From the NCBI GenBank assembly GCA_002305955.1, contig DBRH01000015.1, positions 103,721 through 109,409 on the forward strand: a DNA stretch of 5,689 nt, given 5' to 3'. The DNA is from Kosmotogaceae bacterium UBA1373. Lineage in GTDB: Bacteria > Thermotogota > Thermotogae > Petrotogales > Kosmotogaceae. Shown piece after piece: positions 1 through 5,689 of this stretch. The first letter of the stretch is position 1. Every line of letters begins with the position of its first letter. The notes beneath the pieces were generated by a model. It saw only the letters and a list, made by a program, of their open reading frames with translations. It was not told the DNA's origin and did no database searches. The position numbers and the translations under genes are program-made.

Positions 1-1
1 T

Positions 2-868
2 GGCGCGATAGAAAACACAGGCTATTCGATGGATGAATTGAAGGAGATGACACCGCTCGATCTCAAAAAAGAGACCTCGCCCGCCGAGTTCAAAAAGATC
101 ATCGATTACCTGAAAAAAGGTGAGAATCGCTCGGTGGTCTTCGAAACCGTTCACACGAGAAAGAACGGTTCGAAGTATCCCGTCGAGGTACGTTTGCAAC
201 TTCATGACGACAACATGGGAAAAGTCTTCGTGGCCGTGATAGTCGATATAACTGAAAGGAAAAAGGCAGAAGATTCTGTCAGGAGAAGTCTCGAGTCTCT
301 CATAAAGACTCTCTCGGTTCTGGTCGAATCTAGGGATCCCTACACCTACGGTCACCAGAAGCGGGTGAGCGAACTGGCTACCGCTATCGCTGCCAGATTG
401 TTCGCAGATGATACCCAAGGAAAGGACAAAATCGAGTCGGTGAGGGTGGCGGCGCTGCTGCACGATATAGGGAAGAACGCCGTGCCGACCGAGATACTCA
501 CCAAGCCGATTCAGTTGAACAAGATCGAATTCGAACTGGTGAGGGAGCACGCCAGACAGGGGTACGAAATCCTGAAAGATGTTTACTTTCCCTGGCCGAT
601 CGCAGAAATAGTCAGGCAACACCACGAGAGGCTGGACGGCTCGGGTTATCCCGATAAGCTCACCGGCGACTCGATATGCCTGGAGGCCAGGATAATCGCC
701 GTGGCCGATGTCGTGGAAGCGATGTCTTCCCACAGGCCGTACAGGGCAGCGCTCGGAATCGATGCGGCTCTGGAGGAAATAAGAAAAAACGCAGGGCGGC
801 TTTACGATACTACCATCGTAAAGGCCTGCCTGGAGGTCTTCAAAGAGGGCTTCGAGTTCAGCGACTGA
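2..868 (+). CDS. PAS domain / HD-GYP cyclic-di-GMP phosphodiesterase, 5'-truncated by the window edge
   Basis: Predicted cytoplasmic signalling enzyme that hydrolyses cyclic di-GMP, with an upstream PAS sensor. The frame is open to the left edge: before the first Met codon (position 29) it reads GAIENTGYS, which joins MDEL to give the typical PAS core GYSxxEL. The real start is therefore outside the window. Numbering from that Met, the rest of the PAS domain spans about 1-80 and ends in a PAC-type DITERKKAED segment. A short helix (81-100) leads to the HD-GYP domain at about 100-275. The family's metal and catalytic residues are present: H109, H145-D146 in HDIGK, K149, H174, H198-H199, the GYP signature DGSGYP (203-208), and D227 in VADVVEAM. 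The ligand sensed by the PAS domain cannot be told. The gene ends convergently with the - strand operon, overlapping its last gene. The class call is firm; phosphodiesterase activity is inferred from the family. Confidence 0.93.
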   Translation, partial: GAIENTGYSMDELKEMTPLDLKKETSPAEFKKIIDYLKKGENRSVVFETVHTRKNGSKYPVEVRLQLHDDNMGKVFVAVIVDITERKKAEDSVRRSLESLIKTLSVLVESRDPYTYGHQKRVSELATAIAARLFADDTQGKDKIESVRVAALLHDIGKNAVPTEILTKPIQLNKIEFELVREHARQGYEILKDVYFPWPIAEIVRQHHERLDGSGYPDKLTGDSICLEARIIAVADVVEAMSSHRPYRAALGIDAALEEIRKNAGRLYDTTIVKACLEVFKEGFEFSD

Positions 869-1787
869 AGGCCGTCTTCAGGTACGATTTCACCAGCCCG
901 GCCATCCCCGACAGGAAACGCGCCGTTATAATGTCCAGCTCTTTCGTCTCTCTCTCTCGAGAGACTTCGTCGAAGTAAGCCCTGTCACCCCTAAATCCGT
1001 CGAGAGTGTCGAATCCCTCTCCAGCGACCGTCCTTATGCTGGACTGAAGATCTTTCACCAGCCTCAGGCCGCGTCTTCTGGCCTCTACGGCCAACTTTCC
1101 CGTGTCGCTGAGGCCATGTGAGAGAGCCGCCAATCGGATGGCCTCCAGAAACGGCCCGTACCCACGCCAGAGCCGGTAACCCGTGTACCTGTCGTGGAAT
1201 TTGTGGTAGTTGCTTATCTTTCTGAACTGTTTTCTATAGGCGAGCGGGATCATGAGGATATCTCCCGTGGTTCCGGGGGAGGTGTGGTATGGCGTACCGC
1301 TGTCCTGGAGGTAATGCACGGTACGGGCCATGAACCTGAAGCCCCAGTAGCGATCGCCCCTTTCGAAGGCGATCCGGCTTAATCTGTCGAAGTATTCGAC
1401 CATTTCCGTTACCCTTCCAAAGCGCAGCCCCATGTGGAACTCTTCGTGGCGCCAGGCCTGGCTTGAACCCATGAGTCTTTGCAGTGGCGAGAGCGCCATT
1501 TTTCCATCCATTCCGAAATCCGGCTCGTAAGAGTAGACCGTGAGAATCTGCCACACCGGCGCCCGCCCGTCGACAGGTTTACAATTGTCGAAGAAGGGAC
1601 GATAAAGTTCATGATCGGAATCGACCAGGTACTTCTCGCCGAGATAATCCTCGAAGGCGCTTCGGGCGGGGTTGTACGGTCCGGGATCGACGGAGGCGTA
1701 GGAGTAGGGAGTTATTTCTACCCTCTCGTTGGCGTAGTCGCTCTCCAGATCGAGACAATAATAAGTCAGCGCGTCGTGACCGTCCAT
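858..1787 (-). CDS. Leaderless zinc-dependent phospholipase C / P1 nuclease-like protein, last gene of the transporter operon
   Basis: A 309-residue protein probably annotated as hypothetical elsewhere. Its pattern fits the zinc phospholipase C / S1-P1 nuclease fold. Compared from memory with Bacillus cereus PLC (zinc ligands H14, D55, H69, H118, D122, H128, H142, E146), I see H4; D90 or D94; H114 or H118; H158 and D162 in HYLQD; H168 in TPYH; and H195 with D199 in YHKFHDRY. The H-x3-D, D-x5-H and H-x3-D/E spacings match. The helix before HYLQD (about 130-157) also resembles the family. The likely reaction is metal-dependent phosphoester or phosphodiester hydrolysis, substrate unknown. There is no signal peptide. 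An in-frame TAA lies four codons before the ATG with no other start codon between, so the start is secure and the protein is probably cytoplasmic, whereas B. cereus PLC is secreted. It begins 1 bp after the ATPase stop, suggesting coupled translation. The fold is fairly likely; the enzyme activity is inferred. Confidence 0.75.
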   Translation of the reverse strand: MDGHDALTYYCLDLESDYANERVEITPYSYASVDPGPYNPARSAFEDYLGEKYLVDSDHELYRPFFDNCKPVDGRAPVWQILTVYSYEPDFGMDGKMALSPLQRLMGSSQAWRHEEFHMGLRFGRVTEMVEYFDRLSRIAFERGDRYWGFRFMARTVHYLQDSGTPYHTSPGTTGDILMIPLAYRKQFRKISNYHKFHDRYTGYRLWRGYGPFLEAIRLAALSHGLSDTGKLAVEARRRGLRLVKDLQSSIRTVAGEGFDTLDGFRGDRAYFDEVSRERETKELDIITARFLSGMAGLVKSYLKTAFSR

Positions 1788-1788
1788 T

Positions 1789-2868
1789 TCAAACTCTTAT
1801 CACCCAGGCGCTCTCCCTGGAGAAGTAGAGTTCCGTCTCCCTTCCCACGACCGGCAGCTTCCGCTCGACAGGATTGTAGGTAACGGCGTTTATCTTCCTG
1901 CCGTCGGACAGCTCCAGTTCGTATTCGACGTTCGAACCGAGAAAGACGTACTTCAAGACCTTTCCGCTCAGGGAATTGATCCGCTCTTCCTTTCTGTCCG
2001 ACAGCGACTCGGGCCGTAGAACCACCCTTGCCGGCTTGCCTGGCACAAGCTCGGTTCCTCTCTTTCCGATTATCTTGTTGCCGGTCGCTCCTGCCGAAAC
2101 GACTACGGTATCGCCATCGACAGATTCCACAGTCCCGTCGATGAAGTTGACCCGGCCTATGAAATCGGCGACGAAGCTGTTTTCGGGACGGGCGTATATA
2201 TCGAACGGACTGCCGATCTGCATCACCTTTCCCTGGTTCATGACAACTATCACGTCCGATATGCTCATCGCCTCGACCTGGTCGTGCGTGACATAGACGC
2301 TCGTGATATTCACTTCCTGCTGAATACGCCTTATTTCCAGCCTCATCGTCTCCCTCAGCTTCGCGTCGAGGTTCGAAAGAGGCTCGTCGAAGAGCAAAAC
2401 ACTGGGCTCCATGACCAGGCTCCGGGCCAGAGCCACCCTCTGTTGCTGACCGCCGGACAGTTGATCCGGCCTCCTTTTTTCGAGACCCTTCAGCCCCACC
2501 AGATCGGTCATCTCGACAATCTTTCTCCTCATCTCGGAGCGATCCAGCCTTTTCAGTTTCAGGCCGAAGGCGATGTTTTCCTCCACAGTCAGGTGCGGGA
2601 AGAGCGCGTAACTCTGAAAGACCATCGAAATGTTTCGCTTGTTGGGTGGGAGGTTCGTCACATCCCTCTCTTCGAGAAGAACCCTTCCGCTGGTGGGGAT
2701 CTCGAAACCTGCGATAATTCTTAGCGTGGTAGTCTTTCCGCAGCCCGACGGGCCGAGCAACGTCACGAGCTGCCCCTTCTCTATCACCTGATCGAAGTTA
2801 TCTACGGCCACGGTCTCCACGCTGTAACTGGTGAAGACCTTTCTAACGTTCTTCAGAATCAAACTCAT
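1789..2868 (-). CDS. ABC transporter ATP-binding protein of the Fe3+/phosphonate/sugar-phosphate/polyamine importer type
   Basis: Cytoplasmic ATPase that drives the importer encoded just upstream. It has 359 residues, the normal length for this class. Motifs are intact: Walker A GPSGCGKTT (39-47), Q-loop Q85, signature LSGGQQQR (137-144), Walker B VLLFDEP (157-163) with catalytic E162, D-loop SNLD (165-168) and switch H195. After about residue 235 comes a C-terminal beta-rich TOBE-like regulatory domain (roughly 240-355), as in FbpC, PotA and MalK relatives. A strong Shine-Dalgarno sequence overlaps the permease stop codon, and only 4 bp separate the two genes, so they are surely co-translated. 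The downstream PLC-like gene follows after 1 bp. Substrate cannot be read from the ATPase: iron, aminoethylphosphonate, sugar phosphate, polyamine and thiamine systems all use close relatives. Confidence 0.96.
   Translation of the reverse strand: MSLILKNVRKVFTSYSVETVAVDNFDQVIEKGQLVTLLGPSGCGKTTTLRIIAGFEIPTSGRVLLEERDVTNLPPNKRNISMVFQSYALFPHLTVEENIAFGLKLKRLDRSEMRRKIVEMTDLVGLKGLEKRRPDQLSGGQQQRVALARSLVMEPSVLLFDEPLSNLDAKLRETMRLEIRRIQQEVNITSVYVTHDQVEAMSISDVIVVMNQGKVMQIGSPFDIYARPENSFVADFIGRVNFIDGTVESVDGDTVVVSAGATGNKIIGKRGTELVPGKPARVVLRPESLSDRKEERINSLSGKVLKYVFLGSNVEYELELSDGRKINAVTYNPVERKLPVVGRETELYFSRESAWVIRV
1799..1805 (-). promoter_or_regulatory. Ribosome-binding site candidate for the PLC-like gene, inside the ATPase gene
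   Basis: On the - strand GGGTGAT lies within the last codons of the ATPase gene, 11 nt before the ATG of the PLC-like gene. It is the same motif as at the ATPase start but set further away, so translation may depend partly on ribosomes finishing the ATPase gene (stop to start gap 1 bp). Confidence 0.5.
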
Positions 2869-2871
2869 ATC

Positions 2872-2879
2872 ATCACCCC
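2872..2879 (-). promoter_or_regulatory. Strong ribosome-binding site of the ATPase gene overlapping the permease stop codon
   Basis: On the - strand GGGGTGAT lies 3 nt before the ATPase ATG and includes the TGA stop of the permease gene. It matches the GGTGAT part of the sequence complementary to the 3' end of 16S rRNA. This confirms the ATPase start and indicates coupled translation of permease and ATPase. Confidence 0.75.
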
Positions 2880-4603
2880 TGTCCCATGCTTTCGCTGCCG
2901 GAAAGACTGACCTTGTTCTTGAGGAAGATCTTCAAAACCAGTATGAAGGCCATTATCATCGCTATCAGTATCACCGAGAAGGCGCAGGCCTCCGAAAGCC
3001 GGCCGGAATCGCTCTGGCTGAGAATCTGAACGGTTATCAGGTTCCACCGGGCCGACACCAGGAAGATCGCCGCGCTTATGGCGGTCATCGCCCGGACGAA
3101 GGCGAAGACGAGGGCTGAGAAGAAGGCCGGGACTATCAGAGGGAGCGTAACTCTAGTGAAGACCTGACGGTTATCCGCCCCCAGGGTGTAGGCAGCCTCT
3201 TCGATCGCCGGATCGACCTGGTTTAGCAGGGCCACCCCCGACTGGATACCGACGGGGACGTATCTGAAGACGAAGTTCAAAACCAGGATTGCCAGAGTCC
3301 CGGTGAGCAGGAAGGGCTTCGTGTTGAAGGCCAGGATGTAGCCTATGCCTATAACCGTTCCGGGAACGGCGAAACTGAGCAGGGATGTGAACTCCATGAG
3401 CCTCCTGCCGGGAAAGATCTTTCTGACCAGCAGAAAGGCGATCACCATTCCCAGGAGCGCAGATATAGGCGTCGATGTGAAGGCGATGATCAGGGTATCC
3501 TTGATCGCTTCCAGGCCTACATCGAAGACGTACCTGAAGTTCTCCAGCGTCAGCGTGTTGTTCATGCCCCAGGCCTTTACGAAGGCTCCCCAGAAGATCG
3601 TGGCGTAGATCGCAAGAGTGAACGCTGCCATCAGCATGCAGAGCGAGAAGAGCAACCACTTGACCGGTCTGTTCACACTCTTGAGAACCGAGGTGGTCGG
3701 TTTGCCGGTGACGGTCACGTACTTCTTCTTTCCGACCCAGTACTTCTGAATTATGAAGGCGACTATCGAAGGGAATAAGAGCCACACAGCGAGCGCCGCG
3801 CCCCCACGGGTGTCGTACATCCCCGTTATCTGGAGATAAGCCTGCACCGATAGCACCGGGAACTTACTGCCGGCCAGTATCAGAGGGTTGCCGAAATCGG
3901 CCAGCGATTCTATGAACAACACCAACATCGTGCTGGCGATGCCGGGAATAGACATGGGAAGTATAACCTTGCGGAAGGCCTGCCAGCGGTTGGCGCCCAG
4001 GTTGAAGGCCGCATCCTCCAGCGTCGGGCTTATCGTCCCTATGACACCGTCGAGCGTGATGAAGGCGACCGGGAAGAAGCAGACCACCTGGGCCATCATA
4101 AGTCCCCAGAGGCCATAAACGGGAAAGTTCCGGATACCGAATATCCCGGCTGTTATGAATCCGTTGAAGCCGAACAGCATGATTATCGACAGCGCCCCTA
4201 TGAAGGGCGGAAAGACTATCGGGAGAACGGCCACCGTTCTGAAGAACCCTTTCAGGGGGATGTCCGTTCTGTTGATGGTGTAGGCGAAAATGTAACCGAT
4301 CAGCATTCCGAAAAAGGCCGTTAGCCCGGCGACGAGGAGGCTGTTGAAAAAGCCCTGCCTCATGTACCTGTTGGAGAAGGCCTTCGTGTAGGCGCTCAGA
4401 TCGAACTGTCCGTTTTTATCTATGAGACTCGCGGAGAAGACCTTGAAAATCGGATAGACTATGAATATCGCCAGCGCGGCAAAGATGATTATTATAGTTA
4501 AAAGCAGAACCGGGTCCTTTAGAAGATTGAGCAATCTGTTCCTGGTCTCTTCACTCCTGAAAGCCACAAACGCTCCCTCCCCGACATACTTCGAAATCGC
4601 CAT
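2873..4603 (-). CDS. Fused two-domain ABC importer permease (FbpB/AfuB-like, about 12 membrane segments)
   Basis: Inner-membrane channel subunit of the importer. Its 576 residues contain two tandem MetI-type permease halves, so one polypeptide replaces the usual pair. Hydrophobic segments lie near 31-52, 86-110, 121-145, 163-183, 219-243, 268-288, 314-338, 368-393, 404-428, 430-450, 488-515 and 540-560. Each half has the cytoplasmic EAA loop that docks on the ATPase: EDAAFNLGANRW starting at 196 and EEAAYTLGADNR starting at 468, both ending in an LP pair. The basic stretch 289-313 is the linker between the halves. This layout is known for ferric (FbpB), hexose-phosphate (AfuB) and some aminoethylphosphonate permeases. 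The chosen ATG has only a weak AGG ribosome site 3 nt upstream, beside a strong stem-loop. I see no better in-frame start between it and an upstream TGA. The binding-protein gene lies 105 bp upstream and the ATPase gene 4 bp downstream. Confidence 0.95.
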   Translation of the reverse strand: MAISKYVGEGAFVAFRSEETRNRLLNLLKDPVLLLTIIIIFAALAIFIVYPIFKVFSASLIDKNGQFDLSAYTKAFSNRYMRQGFFNSLLVAGLTAFFGMLIGYIFAYTINRTDIPLKGFFRTVAVLPIVFPPFIGALSIIMLFGFNGFITAGIFGIRNFPVYGLWGLMMAQVVCFFPVAFITLDGVIGTISPTLEDAAFNLGANRWQAFRKVILPMSIPGIASTMLVLFIESLADFGNPLILAGSKFPVLSVQAYLQITGMYDTRGGAALAVWLLFPSIVAFIIQKYWVGKKKYVTVTGKPTTSVLKSVNRPVKWLLFSLCMLMAAFTLAIYATIFWGAFVKAWGMNNTLTLENFRYVFDVGLEAIKDTLIIAFTSTPISALLGMVIAFLLVRKIFPGRRLMEFTSLLSFAVPGTVIGIGYILAFNTKPFLLTGTLAILVLNFVFRYVPVGIQSGVALLNQVDPAIEEAAYTLGADNRQVFTRVTLPLIVPAFFSALVFAFVRAMTAISAAIFLVSARWNLITVQILSQSDSGRLSEACAFSVILIAMIMAFILVLKIFLKNKVSLSGSESMGQG

Positions 4604-4612
4604 TAACCTGTA

Positions 4613-4642
4613 CGTGAGGGCGAACAGGAGCTCGCCCTCACG
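4613..4642 (-). promoter_or_regulatory. 11-bp perfect stem-loop next to the permease ribosome-binding site
   Basis: The arms CGTGAGGGCGA and TCGCCCTCACG are perfect reverse complements around an 8-nt loop. In the operon transcript (- strand) the stem ends 9 nt before the permease ATG, and the weak AGG ribosome site lies between them. There is no T-run after it in that direction, so it is not an intrinsic terminator. Its position within the expected ribosome footprint suggests it lowers or controls permease translation. It could equally be an RNA-processing or mRNA-stabilising hairpin. The structure is certain at sequence level; the role is inferred. Confidence 0.6.
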
Positions 4643-4666
4643 GTTTGGTTCATGAAATCAAATTGA

Positions 4667-4688
4667 CCGGGAGCTCTGGAGTTCCCGG
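4667..4688 (-). terminator. Stem-loop just after the binding-protein stop, possible weak or partial terminator
   Basis: Read on the - strand, CCGGGA and TCCCGG pair (6 bp, five of them G-C). One A/C mismatch and three further pairs (CTC/GAG) follow toward a CCAG tetraloop. It lies 20 bases after the stop codon of the binding-protein gene. The next bases, TCAATTTGATTT, are only moderately T-rich, so full termination is doubtful. Partial termination, or protection of the binding-protein mRNA from 3' decay, would fit the need for more receptor than permease. The structure is seen; the role is inferred. Confidence 0.4.
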
Positions 4689-4708
4689 AAAGTCTCTCAA
4701 TCATTGAA

Positions 4709-5689
4709 TCAGTAAGGAAGAACCTCGTTAATCCATCTCTCGATGAGTCTAGTTTTGTTTTCGGCCGCCCAGACCGGATCGACCGGTAGCAACTTGATGG
4801 TCGAGAGCGGCTGAAGGCTGCCGAAATCGACGTCCGATCTTATCGGGTAGAAATAGGTCTGCTGGTTCACGATCTGCTGCTGACCGGCTTTCGATACGAC
4901 CCAGTCGATCAATTTCTGCGCGTCGGTCAGATTCCTGGCACCCTTGAGTATCGATACGGAGGCCACTTCGTATGGAACTCCCTCTTTGGGGAAGACGACC
5001 TTTACGGGGTAACCCTGTTCCATGAACTGGAAGAAGGCCGGTGTGAACTGGATGCCCATCGCGACCTGTCCCGGTCCTACGGCCTTGGACGGCCCGGTGC
5101 CGCTCTGGGTGTAGGTCTGTATGTTTGGCGCCAGCTTTTTGAGATAGTCGATCGCACCGTCCTCACCGTAGATTTGAATAAGTCCTGTAATGAGACTGTA
5201 GGCCGTTCCGGAGGATTGTGGGTTGGGGTACTGGATCATTCTGCTCAGGCTGGTCGAGAGGATATCTTCCCATGTTACGGGCATCGAAGCTTTGATCTGT
5301 TCCAAAACGGCGGTGTTGATTCCGATCCCCAGAGGATTCATGTAGATCGGGTGATAGTAGCCTTCAACATCGTAGAACTCCGGAGAAACTCCGTACACGC
5401 TCAGAGTCTTGTAAGGCTGGGTGAGACCGCGTTCCTTGGCTATTATGTGGTTTTCCAGCGGCGCGCCGAACCAGACGTCGGCCTGCGGGTTGTTAACCTC
5501 GGCCTCGATCCTGGCCAGTGCCGGGCCGGAAGAGAGGAAGACGAAGTCGACGCCTACTCCCGTCTCCTCGACGAAGGCGTTGAGGATCTTTCTGGCGTTC
5601 GCCTCATCGACACTAGAGTACACGACCAAATTCGCAAGGGTTACAGCAACGAGCATTAAAAAAAGAGATAAGATAAGAACACGTTTCAT
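4709..5689 (-). CDS. Secreted substrate-binding protein of a Fe3+/phosphonate/sugar-phosphate-type ABC importer
   Basis: Extracytoplasmic receptor that captures the ligand and delivers it to the permease. It has 326 residues, normal for the FbpA/AfuA/PhnS-like group. Residues 1-19 form a signal peptide (KR, hydrophobic core, then VTLA with probable cleavage before N20). There is no lipobox cysteine, so it should be soluble. The mature start LVVYSS, the stretch PQADVWFGAP (68-77), YPNPQSSGTAY (154-164) and GQVAMGI (207-213) are typical of the group. At the region where ferric-binding proteins carry adjacent tyrosines after this last motif, the sequence is FTPAFFQF (215-222), with Phe219-Phe220. 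Iron coordination of the FbpA kind is therefore unlikely, and an anionic organic ligand such as a phosphonate or sugar phosphate is an alternative. The ATG is the last three bases of the window, so its ribosome site and the operon promoter are not visible. First gene of the operon as far as can be seen. Confidence 0.93.
   Translation of the reverse strand: MKRVLILSLFLMLVAVTLANLVVYSSVDEANARKILNAFVEETGVGVDFVFLSSGPALARIEAEVNNPQADVWFGAPLENHIIAKERGLTQPYKTLSVYGVSPEFYDVEGYYHPIYMNPLGIGINTAVLEQIKASMPVTWEDILSTSLSRMIQYPNPQSSGTAYSLITGLIQIYGEDGAIDYLKKLAPNIQTYTQSGTGPSKAVGPGQVAMGIQFTPAFFQFMEQGYPVKVVFPKEGVPYEVASVSILKGARNLTDAQKLIDWVVSKAGQQQIVNQQTYFYPIRSDVDFGSLQPLSTIKLLPVDPVWAAENKTRLIERWINEVLPY

Noticed and set aside
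857..881. The short inverted repeats at the convergent junction as a bidirectional terminator.
   Set aside because: Stems are only 5-6 bp, they exclude one another, and neither direction has a following T-run.
1479..1883. A 134-residue + strand open frame across the ATPase/PLC-like junction.
   Set aside because: It is antisense to two well-supported genes and has no recognisable motif.
2284..2724. A 146-residue open frame on the + strand inside the ATPase gene.
   Set aside because: It is antisense to the Walker/signature region of a well-conserved ATPase and shows no independent domain.
3171..3785. A 204-residue open frame on the - strand inside the permease gene.
   Set aside because: It is an alternative frame of the permease rich in His, Arg and Gly, without the hydrophobic segments or EAA loop of the real frame.
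4607..4631. A possible pseudoknot: loop bases CCUGU of the 11-bp hairpin could pair with ACAGG at the permease ribosome site.
   Set aside because: Only one nucleotide separates the stem from ACAGG, too short to span 11 base pairs. It could form only if the lower stem opens, so I do not claim it.
4697..4707. Small palindrome TCAAT-C-ATTGA just after the binding-protein stop as an operator.
   Set aside because: It is AT-rich with only 5-bp arms, lies within the operon rather than at a visible promoter, and could easily occur by chance.
5174..5659. A 161-residue open frame on the + strand opposite the binding-protein gene.
   Set aside because: It lies wholly antisense to a clear family member, has a composition unlike a folded protein and no motif I recognise. 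It is a shadow frame.

Overview
The window is almost fully coding and holds five genes: one partial gene on the + strand at the left edge, then a four-gene operon-like block on the - strand filling the rest. Codon use and the extended Shine-Dalgarno sequences (GGGTGAT type) suit a Thermotogota bacterium, perhaps Mesotoga-like. That assignment is an impression from sequence style, not a database result. I see no rRNA, tRNA, CRISPR array, insertion sequence or integrase.

Left part (1-868, +): the 3' portion of a PAS/HD-GYP protein, a predicted cyclic-di-GMP phosphodiesterase. Its reading frame runs off the left edge in the middle of the PAS domain.

Right part (858-5689, -), in transcription order: a secreted substrate-binding protein (5689-4709); a 105-base gap with two stem-loops; a fused double-domain permease with about 12 membrane segments (4603-2873); an ABC ATPase with a C-terminal TOBE-like domain (2868-1789); and a 309-residue protein (1787-858) whose His/Asp pattern matches the zinc-dependent phospholipase C / P1 nuclease fold. 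The last three genes are packed with gaps of 4 bp and 1 bp. The final gene overlaps the convergent HD-GYP gene tail to tail by 11 bp.

The first three operon genes form a complete importer of the group that carries Fe3+, 2-aminoethylphosphonate or sugar phosphates: one secreted receptor, one two-domain permease and one ATPase. The receptor lacks the adjacent Tyr-Tyr pair used by classical ferric-binding proteins, so an iron label would be unsafe. The most interesting feature is the leaderless zinc-PLC-like hydrolase joined to the ATPase gene by 1 bp. It suggests, as inference only, that the importer brings in a phosphorylated or phosphodiester compound that this enzyme cleaves in the cytoplasm. 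The promoter of the operon lies beyond the right edge.
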